From Aquirufa nivalisilvae (GTDB lineage Bacteria; Bacteroidota; Bacteroidia; Cytophagales; Spirosomataceae): a DNA stretch of 64,000 bases. The stretch covers positions 1 through 64,000 of the forward strand of contig NZ_SEWX01000004.1 of the NCBI RefSeq assembly GCF_004307455.1, read 5' to 3'. The notes under the pieces are model-generated. The model worked only from the letters and a program-made list of their open reading frames with translations, was not told where the DNA came from and made no database searches. The position numbers were made by a program, and so were the translations under genes. Shown here one piece after another: positions 11,520 to 21,090 of this stretch (positions are counted from its first letter, which is position 1; the number at the start of each line of letters is the position of its first letter).

Positions 11520-11876
11520 ATGGTAGAGACAATGAATAAAACATGGTTCCTGGCTTGCCAGGTACAAGATGTGCCCGAAAATGGAGGAGTTTGTGTCAAA
11601 GTAAAAGACCAACAAATTGCCTTGTTCCATTTCGCCCGACGTGGAGAATGGTATGCTACTCAAAATGAATGTCCACATCGTCAACAAATGGCGCTAAGTC
11701 GTGGAATGATTGGCTCACAGGGAGAAGAACCTAAAGTGGCTTGTCCATTTCACAAAAAGACTTTTTCGCTTAAAACAGGAGCTTGTTTATCAGGTGATGT
11801 AGAGGCTATCAAGACCTATTCGGTCATGGTCAAGGATGAATCTGTGTACATTTTTATGGAAAGCGATGAAATATAA
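11520..11876 (+). CDS. nirD: Nitrite reductase small subunit, Rieske-type
   Basis: A 118-residue Rieske [2Fe-2S] protein that partners NirB. The cluster ligands are seen as C-x-H (NECPHRQ) and C-x2-H (ACPFHKKTF), with the KTGACLSGD loop after them. It starts 20 bases after nirB. Its end overlaps the start of the porin gene by 11 bases (ATGAAATATAA is shared), which suggests translational coupling. A Met four codons in is an alternative start. Confidence 0.93.
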   Translation: MVETMNKTWFLACQVQDVPENGGVCVKVKDQQIALFHFARRGEWYATQNECPHRQQMALSRGMIGSQGEEPKVACPFHKKTFSLKTGACLSGDVEAIKTYSVMVKDESVYIFMESDEI

Positions 11877-13359
11877 ACTACTACTACTTCTATTGTTAAT
11901 GTGTAGCCCCCTTTTGGCGCAATTATCATTTACAGGACAATTAAGAACTCGCACGGAGTATCGTGATGGAGTGGGGACTTTACGTTTAAAATCCATTGAT
12001 CCAGCCTTTTTTACATCTCAAAGAACTCGACTGACTGCAGCTTACAAAAATAGTCGCGTTCAGTTTCAAGCAACTCTACAAGATGTACGCGTTTGGGGCC
12101 AAGATGCTTCTACTATTTCAGCCAATGATGGGAGTAAATTAGGTGTTCATGAGGCTTGGGCAGAAGTTACACTTTTGAATAAGTCTGACAGCACTTTACC
12201 TAAAGGACTAGATTATTTGGCCTTGAAAATTGGTCGCCAAGAATTATTATACGATGATTCACGTTTATTGGGTAATTTGGATTGGTTGCAACAAGCGCGT
12301 CGTCATGATGCCGTACTTCTTAAAATGTTGCACCATGGATGGCGGGCTGACCTAGGTTTGGCATTTAATCAAAATACCGACGCTTTTCAGTATGATGGTA
12401 CTTATTATACTCCAGCCAATGTGATTCCGTATATCAAAGACAGTAAGGGAAATTTGGTAGCAAGCCCAGCTGGAATGATCCCCACTGTCAATGCCCAAGG
12501 AATTTCAAGTAAATCAGGTTCTTTGGCGGTATTAAATCCTCCAAGCACCAATGCTTTAGGTCAAAATTATAAATCCTTACAATTTTTATATGTATCCAAA
12601 AGCTTTTCAACTAGCAAACTGACTGGACTTTTATTGAGTGATCAATTTGGGGCTTATACCCTGGACTCAACTAGAAATGTGGCTGGCCGTGATACAGGTT
12701 ATGTATTTGGAAGAAAGTATCATTCTTCTCTGAATCATGCTCGATTTACTTATGGCCTCACCTTATCAAGTATGTTAGAAAAATCAAAGAAAGTCCAATT
12801 AAATGCAGGCTTTTTCTATCAGTCTGGACACGACAAAGAAGGGCTATTGCTTGATGCATTTACTTCCACTTTAGCTGTTAGTATGCAACATAAACTATGG
12901 AGCTATACTTTGGGTTGGGATTACGTTTCTGGAAATGATGCTTTTTCAAGCTCTCAAGTGAATCACCGCTTTGATCCATTATATGGGACACCTCATAAAT
13001 TTTGGGGATACATGGATTATTTCTACGTAGCCACAGGGTCACCATTAGGTGGTTTATCTAATGTCTATGCCAAAGCGAAATACCTTTCCAAGAATAAGCG
13101 ATTTAGTACAGGATTTGACCTTCATTATTTTGCATTAGCCAATCAGCAAAAGCGATTGGATGGGCAGCTTCTAGATGCCTATTTGGGAATGGAGTTGGAT
13201 TGGATTAGTACGTATATGCTAAATAAATCCAGTCAAATCGAAGTAGGCTTGTGTGCGCTGAATGCCAGTGACTCCATGGAATATGCTAAATCAATAACAC
13301 CTGGAACAAGTCAAAAAAATGCCCAATGGGCCTATTTACAATTAAATATCCTTTTATAA
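11866..13359 (+). CDS. Outer-membrane channel of the alginate-export family
   Basis: A 497-residue predicted beta-barrel of the alginate-export/AlgE-like porin family. The preferred start at 11866 opens directly into a signal peptide (MKYKLLLLLLLMCSPLLAQ), followed by LSFTGQLRTRTEYRDG, a typical opening for this family. The body has many Tyr/Phe-rich strand segments. Proteins of this type are found inside nitrate assimilation operons of Bacteroidota, so it is inferred to let nitrate or nitrite cross the outer membrane before NarK. The 11-base overlap with nirD ties it to the operon. The transported ion is inferred, not shown by sequence. Confidence 0.78.
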   Translation: MKYKLLLLLLLMCSPLLAQLSFTGQLRTRTEYRDGVGTLRLKSIDPAFFTSQRTRLTAAYKNSRVQFQATLQDVRVWGQDASTISANDGSKLGVHEAWAEVTLLNKSDSTLPKGLDYLALKIGRQELLYDDSRLLGNLDWLQQARRHDAVLLKMLHHGWRADLGLAFNQNTDAFQYDGTYYTPANVIPYIKDSKGNLVASPAGMIPTVNAQGISSKSGSLAVLNPPSTNALGQNYKSLQFLYVSKSFSTSKLTGLLLSDQFGAYTLDSTRNVAGRDTGYVFGRKYHSSLNHARFTYGLTLSSMLEKSKKVQLNAGFFYQSGHDKEGLLLDAFTSTLAVSMQHKLWSYTLGWDYVSGNDAFSSSQVNHRFDPLYGTPHKFWGYMDYFYVATGSPLGGLSNVYAKAKYLSKNKRFSTGFDLHYFALANQQKRLDGQLLDAYLGMELDWISTYMLNKSSQIEVGLCALNASDSMEYAKSITPGTSQKNAQWAYLQLNILL

Positions 13360-13379
13360 TCCACCTAAATATTAATCTG

Positions 13380-14660
13380 ATGAATACGATCAAACCTCTC
13401 GAAAAATTACATGTCTTTTCATTCAAAGGCGTGCAAATGCGTACTTTTCATATTACATGGTTGACTTTTTTTGTTTGTTTCTTTGGCTGGTTTGGTTTAG
13501 CTCCACTGATGCCAACGATCAAGGAAACATTGCATTTGAGTAAGTCTCAAATCGGCAATATCATCATTGCTTCCGTTTCAGGAACGATCATTGCACGCTT
13601 ATTAATAGGCCGTTTATGTGATACTTGGGGACCACGAAAAACATATACAGCTTTACTATTATTGGGTTCTATACCTGTGATGGGGGTGGGTTTAGCTAAC
13701 AGCTACGAAAGCTTCTTGTTATTCCGATTAGCTATAAGTATTGTGGGTGCATCCTTTGTTATCACTCAATTTCATACTTCCATTATGTTTTCTCCTGCCA
13801 TAAAGGGGACAGCCAATGCCGTTGCTGGTGGTTGGGGGAATTTAGGTGGAGGAGTAACGAATATGGTCATGCCATTGATTTTTTCTGCCATTGTTGGGTT
13901 TGGATACATCAAAGCTGACGCATGGAGATATGCAATGATCTTCCCTGGCATATTAATGTTGATCATGGCTTTTGTTTATTACCGTTATACAAAGGATACT
14001 CCTGCCGGCAATTACGATGAAATAGAAAGGTCGGCCGATCAAAAAAGTAAAACAGATTATTCTGTTTTAAAAGATTGGAGAATTTGGGCTCTTTCTTTAG
14101 CCTATGCGGTATGTTTTGGTATGGAAATTACATTCGACAATGTTGCGGCCTTGCATTTTGTTCAAGAATATGGCTTGACACAAAGCACGGCAGGTATCTG
14201 CGCTGGAGCATTTGGCTTTATGAATATTTTTGCTCGTGCATTAGGGGGAATTTTTGCCGATAAAGTAGGTAAGACTTATGGTATGCGAGGCAAAGGTTTG
14301 CTTTTAGCAACAGTGTTATTGTTGGAAGGACTAGGCCTAATCATGTTTGCCAATGCAGGTAACTTAACCATGGCTATTTTATCCATGATTGGTTTTGCAC
14401 TTTTCTTAAAAATGGCCAACGGTACTACATACGCTATCACACCATTTGTCAATGCCAAAAATGTAGGATTAGTCAGTGGAATTGTAGGAGCGGGTGGAAA
14501 CGTTGGAGGCATGATGTTCGGTTTCTTATTTAAGAGCGAGAATATTACTTACATGCAAGCATTTGCTTACATAGGATTAATTGTCATCGCCATTTCGGTC
14601 ATTATTTTCATCACGCGTTTTTCGGAGCCTAAAAAGGCAATGGAACTTAATTTGGCATAA
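13380..14660 (+). CDS. narK: Nitrate/nitrite transporter, MFS family
   Basis: A 427-residue major facilitator from the ATG at 13380, which fits the family N terminus better than one 18 codons upstream. It has about 12 membrane segments. NarK-type signatures are visible: FFVCFFGWFGLAPLMP in helix 1, GRLCDTWGPRKTY in the loop after helix 2, and a glycine-rich nitrate signature (AVAGGWGNLGGGVTNM), repeated in the second half as SGIVGAGGNVGGMMFG. It should carry nitrate inward across the inner membrane to the fusion nitrate reductase encoded 18 bases downstream. Confidence 0.92.
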   Translation: MNTIKPLEKLHVFSFKGVQMRTFHITWLTFFVCFFGWFGLAPLMPTIKETLHLSKSQIGNIIIASVSGTIIARLLIGRLCDTWGPRKTYTALLLLGSIPVMGVGLANSYESFLLFRLAISIVGASFVITQFHTSIMFSPAIKGTANAVAGGWGNLGGGVTNMVMPLIFSAIVGFGYIKADAWRYAMIFPGILMLIMAFVYYRYTKDTPAGNYDEIERSADQKSKTDYSVLKDWRIWALSLAYAVCFGMEITFDNVAALHFVQEYGLTQSTAGICAGAFGFMNIFARALGGIFADKVGKTYGMRGKGLLLATVLLLEGLGLIMFANAGNLTMAILSMIGFALFLKMANGTTYAITPFVNAKNVGLVSGIVGAGGNVGGMMFGFLFKSENITYMQAFAYIGLIVIAISVIIFITRFSEPKKAMELNLA

Positions 14661-14678
14661 TTATCACAAAAACACCTC

Positions 14679-17600
14679 ATGGATAAGCACTTAAAAGCTG
14701 GGTTTACGGAGCATTTGAGTACCTGCTGTTACTGTGGGGTAGGCTGCGGTGTATCTATACAAAAAGATCCCTTAGGTAGAATTTGGGTGGAAGGCGAGCA
14801 AGGTCATCCAGTAAATCAAGGGCAACTTTGTAGTAAAGGGATGAATTTGCACCATACAGTCAATGATACCTCCGACAGGCTACTTTATCCAGAGGTTCGC
14901 TTCGGTAAAAGTCAGCCTCGACAAAGGGTCACTTGGGATATTGCTTTAGAGCGCACCGCGGCCGTGTTTCGTTCATTAATTGAAAAATATGGGCCTGATT
15001 CTGTGGCATTCTACGCTTCAGGTCAATGTTTAACAGAAGAATATTATGTGATTAATAAGCTCATCAAAGGTTTTATAGGTTCCAATAACATAGATACCAA
15101 TTCCCGCCTTTGCATGAGTTCAGCAGTAGTAGGGTATAAAATGGCTTTAGGAGAAGATTCCGTGCCAGTTTCCTACGAGGATTTAGACCATGCAGATGTG
15201 ATTTTTGTAGCTGGAGCCAATCCCGCTTGGTGTCATCCTATTTTGTGGAGAAGGGTTGAAGCTGCCAAGGAACGTAATCCAGATTTAAAGATTATTGTTA
15301 GCGATCCACGAAAAACGCAGACCTGCTCCATTGCAGATGTCCATTTGCAACTGAATCCTGGTACCGATATTATCTTGCATCATGCCATTGGTCGCGCACT
15401 CATCGAAATGGGTGCTATTGATTTGGCTTTTGTAGCGAATCATACGGAAGGGTTTGCACGTTATCAAGAGTCCGTGATGCAAAGGACCTTGGAAGAAGCA
15501 GCTCATTTATGTGGGGTTTCATGTAAAGACATATTTACAGCAGCATCATACATTAAAAATGCACAGGGTTTTATGACCATGTGGACCATGGGATTGAATC
15601 AAAGTGCCGTGGGAGTGAGTAAAAATCTTTCATTGATTAATTTGAACCTCATCACTGGTCAAATCGGTCGACCCGGCGCTGGTCCATTGTCTTTAACAGG
15701 TCAACCCAATGCTATGGGGGGGAGAGAAGTAGGAGGATTATCCAATTTACTTCCAGCTCATCGAGATTTATTAAATCCTGAGCATCGGGCCGAAGTAGAA
15801 GATTTTTGGTCCGTTCCTCGCGGACGAATCGCCGCCAAACCGGGCCTTAGTGCTACCGAAATGTTTGAAGCACTGGAATCAGGCAAATTAAAGGCTGTTT
15901 GGATTATTTGTACTAATCCATTAATCAGTATGCCTGATGTTCGTCGAGTAGAACAGGCCTTTAAAAAAGCCAAATTTGTAGTGGTACAGGACATTTCCAA
16001 CAAAGTGGAAACTTTAGCATATGCCGATGTAGTATTGCCTGCAGCCTCATGGGCAGAGAAAGAAGGTACCATGACCAATGCCGAAAGAAGAATAAGTTAC
16101 TTACCCAAGGTATTGAATGCACCCGGAGAGGCAATTCCCGACGCTGAAATTATTTGTCGATTTGCTCAAAAAATGGGTTTCAAGGGCTTCGACTTTAAAA
16201 ATTCAGCTGATATATATGCAGAACATGTGCAATTGACCCAAGGGACAAATGTGGACATGAGTGGATTGAGTCATGCTATTTTGAAGCAAAAAAGAACGGT
16301 TCAGTGGCCTTATACCCAAGGACAAAGTGGTCAAGGTACACCCCGTTTATTCACGGATAATCAGTTTTTTACGGCCTCGCAAAAAGCACAAATACATACG
16401 GTTTCAGATGAAAATACCTCAGAGAAGATATCAGAAGAATTCCCTTTTATTTTAACTACAGGCAGAATTCGAGATCAGTGGCATACGATGTCTAAGACGG
16501 GGAAAGTGAATAAATTGAAACAACATATTCATGAATCATTTCTGGAAATTCATCCTGAGGATGCCCAAAAATTAGGTATTCAGGATCAGTCGCTGGTAGA
16601 AATTGAAAATAAGCGAGGGCTAGCTCGTGTCAAAGCCAAACTATCTCCAGACATTAAAAAGGGAGTGTTGTTTATGCCCATGCATTGGGGGAAAATGGGA
16701 AAATTAGACTTGAATCGAGCGAATAATTTGACCCAAAATTTAGTTGATCCCAAAAGCAAAGAGCCTGATTTTAAGTTTTCGGCAGTTTCTGTAAAGCTTT
16801 ATACTAAATCAAAGCAAAAGATCATCGTAGTTGGTGCAGGCGCAGGTGCATGCGGCTTTGTGAAGTCGTATCGACAATACAATACGGATGATAGCATTGA
16901 GGTATTCAGTAAAGAAAATTTGCCATTCTACAACCGAGTTTTACTTCCTGATTATATCAATGGTACACTTCCTTGGGTTAATCTAGTCAAGATGTCGGAG
17001 GAAGAGGAATTGGAACATCAATTTACCTTACATCGGGGTGTCTGGATGACTTCGGTGAATCGCGAAGAAAAGCAAGTAGTTGATAATTTGGGCCGTAGTC
17101 ATAGCTACGATGTATTGATTCTAGCTACAGGAAGTAGACCTGCTCTTTTACGTGAAATCCCTTCTTTAGCAGGTATTTTCACCATGCGTAGTCGTATGGA
17201 TGCGGATCGCTTTTTAGCCCATATTGACCCAGGTCGGGGTCCTGTATTAATTGTTGGTGGAGGATTATTGGGGATAGAATTGGCTGCTTCCTTGCAAGAA
17301 ATGCATGTAAAAGTGACGATTATTCATCGAAATTCGCGGTTTATGGACCGACAACTGGATCCTTTGGGTAGTCAATTATTGCATGAGGAATTAGTAGATC
17401 GCGGAATTGGGATACATTACAACGATGAAATAGAGCGATTTGTTGGAGATGAAAAAATAGAAGCTGTGCGTTTGAAAAGTGGATTGACTTTAACTTGTCA
17501 AGCCATGGTTATCGCCATAGGTACCATTCCAAATATTGAATTAGCCAAGGAGGCTGGATTAAAAACACAAAGAGGAATTTGTGTGGATGAATATTTACAA

Positions 17601-18218
17601 ACCAATGATCCACATATTTATGCCATTGGTGAAATTGCTGAATGTGATGGAGCCTTATTTGGGATAACGGCTGCGGCAGAGCAACAAGCAGAAATTGTGG
17701 CTCGATATTTATCTGGTGATATTTCAGCTCAATATTCAGGTTCATTATTGATGAATATTTTGAAAATGCATGGTACGGATTTTTGTTCGATGGGTGTCAT
17801 TGAACTTCCTCAGAACCCTGCATATGAGGAAGTGGTGTTTATAGATAAGACCAAGCGATATTATAAAAAATGTATTATTCATAATGACCGATTGGTAGGA
17901 GCCATATTGATTGGAGATAAGCGTGAATTCTTGGAATTTAAAAATCTGATAGAAAATAAGATTGAATTAAGTGAAAAACGCCTGCAATTACTTCGTTCAG
18001 GGGAAGCTCCCGAACCTGTAATTGGTAGGTTAATTTGTAGTTGCAATGGAGTAGGGGAAGGGAATTTGCTTAAAAAAATAGATGCGGGATGTACGGACCA
18101 CTTACAATTATGTCAGTTGAGTGGAGCAGGAATGGGTTGCGGAAGTTGTCGCCCCGAAGTGAAATCGATTTTAGATCATAGCTTAAAATTGAAACATCAT
18201 GAAACAGTTATTGGATAA
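14679..18218 (+). CDS. Assimilatory nitrate reductase fused to a NirB-like FAD/[2Fe-2S] reductase
   Basis: A 1179-residue fusion. Residues 1-690 form a molybdopterin nitrate reductase. Its [4Fe-4S] ligands are Cys16-x2-Cys19-x3-Cys23-x27-Cys51 (CCYCGVGC...QLCSKG), followed by the Mo-bisMGD domain and a dinucleotide-binding cap (TTGRIRDQWHTMSKTGK). From about residue 713 comes a pyridine-nucleotide/FAD module (IIVVGAGAGACGFVKS; ILIVGGGLLGIELAASL). The end is a BFD [2Fe-2S] module with Cys1120, Cys1122, Cys1154 and Cys1157. The catalytic NasC-like part and its NAD(P)H-electron-entry part are thus one polypeptide. It ends 20 bases inside the next gene's start. Confidence 0.93.
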   Translation: MDKHLKAGFTEHLSTCCYCGVGCGVSIQKDPLGRIWVEGEQGHPVNQGQLCSKGMNLHHTVNDTSDRLLYPEVRFGKSQPRQRVTWDIALERTAAVFRSLIEKYGPDSVAFYASGQCLTEEYYVINKLIKGFIGSNNIDTNSRLCMSSAVVGYKMALGEDSVPVSYEDLDHADVIFVAGANPAWCHPILWRRVEAAKERNPDLKIIVSDPRKTQTCSIADVHLQLNPGTDIILHHAIGRALIEMGAIDLAFVANHTEGFARYQESVMQRTLEEAAHLCGVSCKDIFTAASYIKNAQGFMTMWTMGLNQSAVGVSKNLSLINLNLITGQIGRPGAGPLSLTGQPNAMGGREVGGLSNLLPAHRDLLNPEHRAEVEDFWSVPRGRIAAKPGLSATEMFEALESGKLKAVWIICTNPLISMPDVRRVEQAFKKAKFVVVQDISNKVETLAYADVVLPAASWAEKEGTMTNAERRISYLPKVLNAPGEAIPDAEIICRFAQKMGFKGFDFKNSADIYAEHVQLTQGTNVDMSGLSHAILKQKRTVQWPYTQGQSGQGTPRLFTDNQFFTASQKAQIHTVSDENTSEKISEEFPFILTTGRIRDQWHTMSKTGKVNKLKQHIHESFLEIHPEDAQKLGIQDQSLVEIENKRGLARVKAKLSPDIKKGVLFMPMHWGKMGKLDLNRANNLTQNLVDPKSKEPDFKFSAVSVKLYTKSKQKIIVVGAGAGACGFVKSYRQYNTDDSIEVFSKENLPFYNRVLLPDYINGTLPWVNLVKMSEEEELEHQFTLHRGVWMTSVNREEKQVVDNLGRSHSYDVLILATGSRPALLREIPSLAGIFTMRSRMDADRFLAHIDPGRGPVLIVGGGLLGIELAASLQEMHVKVTIIHRNSRFMDRQLDPLGSQLLHEELVDRGIGIHYNDEIERFVGDEKIEAVRLKSGLTLTCQAMVIAIGTIPNIELAKEAGLKTQRGICVDEYLQTNDPHIYAIGEIAECDGALFGITAAAEQQAEIVARYLSGDISAQYSGSLLMNILKMHGTDFCSMGVIELPQNPAYEEVVFIDKTKRYYKKCIIHNDRLVGAILIGDKREFLEFKNLIENKIELSEKRLQLLRSGEAPEPVIGRLICSCNGVGEGNLLKKIDAGCTDHLQLCQLSGAGMGCGSCRPEVKSILDHSLKLKHHETVIG

Positions 18219-18702
18219 ACCTTCGATCTTTAAAGGTCAAAAAGGGCTAGAATATTTTGAATTTGAAGAGGATTTTGTAGAAGCGAATATGCGGTGTATT
18301 CCCATGGTAGTTCGCTTTAAATTGGATCAAGTAAAGATCAAGTTGAAATTACATGAATGGGCTAAGTTTTCAGCTGCCGAGAAATTGGCTTTAGCTCTTG
18401 CTCCTACAGAAAGTTTAGCGGATAAAATGAATTATAAGGATAAATTGAGGTCTTTGGTTTTTCAATATACCAAGGAGGACATGAGTGAATTAGACCCAAG
18501 TCGATTGATATTTGATTGGATGGATGGATTAGTTGTCCCTGCTCGTCTTCAAGAAAAAGCCAAAGAATTTGGTTGGAAAGTCTCTGTCCAACAATGGGGG
18601 CAATTGAGTCATTTACAGCGATATGCCTTGTTGAAATTAACTAATCCTGGGCATGAGAATAAGAATTTTCCCATTGCCATGCGCGAATTTAATATCGTAT
18701 GA
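18199..18702 (+). CDS. Nitrate reductase associated protein
   Basis: A 167-residue soluble protein that matches the conserved nitrate reductase associated family known from cyanobacterial nitrate operons. The recognisable core is FEFEEDFVEANMRCIPMVVRFKLD followed by a helical tail (LKLHEWAKFSAAEKLALALAP). The biochemical role of the family is not settled; maturation or stability of the reductase has been suggested from its constant genomic position. It overlaps the nitrate reductase end by 20 bases and the next gene by 4 (ATGA), so the three appear translationally coupled. Confidence 0.82.
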   Translation: MKQLLDKPSIFKGQKGLEYFEFEEDFVEANMRCIPMVVRFKLDQVKIKLKLHEWAKFSAAEKLALALAPTESLADKMNYKDKLRSLVFQYTKEDMSELDPSRLIFDWMDGLVVPARLQEKAKEFGWKVSVQQWGQLSHLQRYALLKLTNPGHENKNFPIAMREFNIV

Positions 18703-20129
18703 ATTACGTAAAGATTAATTTTCTGGGGGGTATCATTTCGCCAGGAGATCTTTTGGAAATATTGGACTTGCTAGATCGCTTGTACATTCGCTATGTAAGT
18801 TTTGGTTTACGTCAACAGTTGATCATTCCAGTAGAAGAAGATCTAATTCCTGCTTTGCAAGCTGGATTAGAGTCTAAAGGAATAAATTATGAGTTAAATT
18901 CTGAGATTTATCCCAACATTGTTAGTTCCTATCCTGCAGAAGATATTTTTATTCAAGGTACGTGGCTAAGTGAAGGGGTATATCGTGACATTTTAGATGG
19001 AATTGATTTTTCTCCTCAATTGAAGATTAATATTTCGGATTCCAATCAAAGTTTCACCCCATTGTTAACGGGAAATATTAATTGGGTGGCATCAGTTAAT
19101 GAGGCCCATTTCTGGCATTTATTCATTCGTTTTCCCAAAACCAATGTAGTCTACCCTTGGACAGAACTCGTTCATACCCAAGATGTGGCCTCTTTTTCTA
19201 AGTCCTTGGAAAGTTTGATTTTAAGTGATCTTCCCACTTTTTATGACCAAGAAAATGCCAGTGGGACGGAGTTAATGTCTCGCATGAATTTGAGACCATA
19301 CATTTTACGAAGAGCTCAAGAACAGGCTAAATTACCAGATTTTAATTTGCCTTATTATGAAGGCTTAAATCGCTACAATAATCGGTATTGGCTAGGGATT
19401 TATCGGAGAGAAGAAAGATTTACGGTGGCATTTCTACGGGAGGCATGCCAACTCTGTATGGCTACCAAAGTGGGTCAGATGGGTTCCACACCTTGGAAGT
19501 CCTTGATTATCAAAGGTATTGTGGAGTCGGACAAAGGAGCGTGGAATTTATTGCTAGAAAAGCATCAAATTAATATGCGCCATGCAGCGAATGAACTCAA
19601 TTTTCAAGTAGAAGACCATTGCCCTGAGGGATTGGCTTTAAAACAATATTTGGTACGACATTTGAATGAAGAAGATACACGGACCTTTGGCTTGAGTATC
19701 GGTATTAAAACAAGGAAAAAATCGGAGGTATTTGGTGGAATAGTGGTTAGAAGAAGACCTCTTTTATTTGGGCTTTTTCATGTGTATGATATTTTATGTG
19801 CCAATGATTTTAATCCCAATCAACGAACAGGTTCTTTATATGGATCTGGACTGCCCAAATTTATTTTAGGGGAACAATTACGTCGTGCAATTTTGAGCTT
19901 TTATAAATTTCGTTCTTCTCAAGTGAAATCCTTCATGGAGCCTGTCGTTGTCCAAGAAGAGATTAAGTTGAGTTTATGTCAATGTCCAGCTTGCTTGACG
20001 ATTTATAATCCTGAGTTTGGAGATGATTCCCAGCAAATTCCAGCAGGAACACTTTTTGAGGACTTACCCGATGATTATGTCTGTGAAATGTGTGAAGCGC
20101 CTAAACTTACTTTTGTTTCAATTAGTTGA
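18699..20129 (+). CDS. Nitrite/sulfite-reductase-like protein with C-terminal rubredoxin
   Basis: A 476-residue two-part protein. Residues 1-410 resemble nitrite/sulfite reductase ferredoxin-like half-domains (VKINFLGGIISPGDLLEIL, FGLRQQLIIPVEE), but the siroheme Cys-x5-Cys/Cys-x3-Cys set is not seen. The closest stretch is REACQLCMATKVG. The last 50 residues are a complete rubredoxin with Cys429-x2-Cys432 and Cys462-x2-Cys465 around AGTLFEDLPDDYVCEMCEAPK. An electron-transfer or assembly role in nitrate or nitrite reduction is inferred from its place at the end of the operon. It overlaps the upstream gene by 4 bases. Confidence 0.72.
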   Translation: MNYVKINFLGGIISPGDLLEILDLLDRLYIRYVSFGLRQQLIIPVEEDLIPALQAGLESKGINYELNSEIYPNIVSSYPAEDIFIQGTWLSEGVYRDILDGIDFSPQLKINISDSNQSFTPLLTGNINWVASVNEAHFWHLFIRFPKTNVVYPWTELVHTQDVASFSKSLESLILSDLPTFYDQENASGTELMSRMNLRPYILRRAQEQAKLPDFNLPYYEGLNRYNNRYWLGIYRREERFTVAFLREACQLCMATKVGQMGSTPWKSLIIKGIVESDKGAWNLLLEKHQINMRHAANELNFQVEDHCPEGLALKQYLVRHLNEEDTRTFGLSIGIKTRKKSEVFGGIVVRRRPLLFGLFHVYDILCANDFNPNQRTGSLYGSGLPKFILGEQLRRAILSFYKFRSSQVKSFMEPVVVQEEIKLSLCQCPACLTIYNPEFGDDSQQIPAGTLFEDLPDDYVCEMCEAPKLTFVSIS

Positions 20130-20703
20130 TTTCCTCAGGAGTATTACAATTGATAAAGTTCTTCGTATTTTCAGCCGAAACTGGTTTTATAGCCGCCTGC
20201 AGTCTATTCAAAATAGATATTAAGCTTGTAGGTATGAGTTCTTTTTTTTCTAACAAAGCAGAGAGTTTTTCTAAGCCATTGGCTGAATAAATAGCACACA
20301 TTGGCTCAATTTGCTCCCCATTTTGATATACCCAAGCTAAGGCATTAGGCTGGGAATTTCGGAATTCCATTAAATCTTGTAGACAAGAAATTTCCATGTT
20401 GGGCATGTCACAGGCTAACACCAGAATATCTTCCTTTGGATAGGATAGATGAGCAGATAATATACCCTGGATTGGGCCAGGTGCCACAATATCTGGATGG
20501 TCAAGAATGATATTAGCAGGAGGAATATGTGGGGAATAGCTAGAAGTTTGTAAGGGATTTATTCCTACATAACTCTTGATTCCGCAGGATTGTAGCTTGT
20601 TCCACGCAGATTTAGCCCATATTTCACCCGTTTTTGTTACTAATAGGCCTTTGTCAGACCCCATACGAAGGCTTTTTCCTCCCGCCATGACTAGTCCTAT
20701 CAT
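20122..20703 (-). CDS. mobA: Molybdenum cofactor guanylyltransferase
   Basis: This enzyme adds GMP to molybdopterin to make the guanine dinucleotide cofactor needed by the nitrate reductase. The 193-residue protein opens with the nucleotidyltransferase signature (GLVMAGGKSLRMGSDKGLL). Asp residues for metal binding are in LVLACDMPNM. It is convergent with the rubredoxin-fusion gene, overlapping it by 8 bases, and overlaps the upstream small Cys-x2-Cys gene by 4 bases. Placement next to a Mo-enzyme operon supports the assignment. Confidence 0.92.
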   Translation of the reverse strand: MIGLVMAGGKSLRMGSDKGLLVTKTGEIWAKSAWNKLQSCGIKSYVGINPLQTSSYSPHIPPANIILDHPDIVAPGPIQGILSAHLSYPKEDILVLACDMPNMEISCLQDLMEFRNSQPNALAWVYQNGEQIEPMCAIYSANGLEKLSALLEKKELIPTSLISILNRLQAAIKPVSAENTKNFINCNTPEEIN

Positions 20704-20975
20704 CGGTCAGAATGTCCCAAGGACTTTTCTGGGCAGATTTTATCTCGTAGTATTTGCTTTAATTCCTTAATCTCCATAAAACCACCATTCGTTTTTCTAT
20801 CAAACAAGAGCTCATGGTTGATATATAGAGCGAACTCTCCTGAGGTTTCACTGGGTTGTAATGTTACTGCTCCCAATTCTGTTTCGAACGTACTTAACAT
20901 CTCTTGGGCCACATAGGCTGCACGAAGAAGCCAATGGCATTTAGGACAATAGGAAATCGTTAAGGTTGGTTTCAT
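20700..20975 (-). CDS. Rdx/SelW-like thioredoxin-fold protein
   Basis: A 91-residue protein of the SelT/W/H (Rdx) family. The redox motif is Cys-x2-Cys in SYCPKCHWLLRAAYVAQEML, at the family position after the first beta strand. Family members have a thioredoxin-like fold and an unclear redox role. It is upstream of mobA with a 4-base overlap (ATGA), so the two are co-transcribed. Cysteine replaces the selenocysteine found in animal relatives, as is usual in bacteria. Confidence 0.8.
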   Translation of the reverse strand: MKPTLTISYCPKCHWLLRAAYVAQEMLSTFETELGAVTLQPSETSGEFALYINHELLFDRKTNGGFMEIKELKQILRDKICPEKSLGHSDR

Positions 20976-21090
20976 GTCAGTGTATCTTCTAAAAAGCTTT
21001 ATTAAAATGGTGGATCATTCAAATAAATTTACCTAATTTATTGAAAAATTACCCCTTATATATCATTATCCTTAAAGACCTATTTCATTT

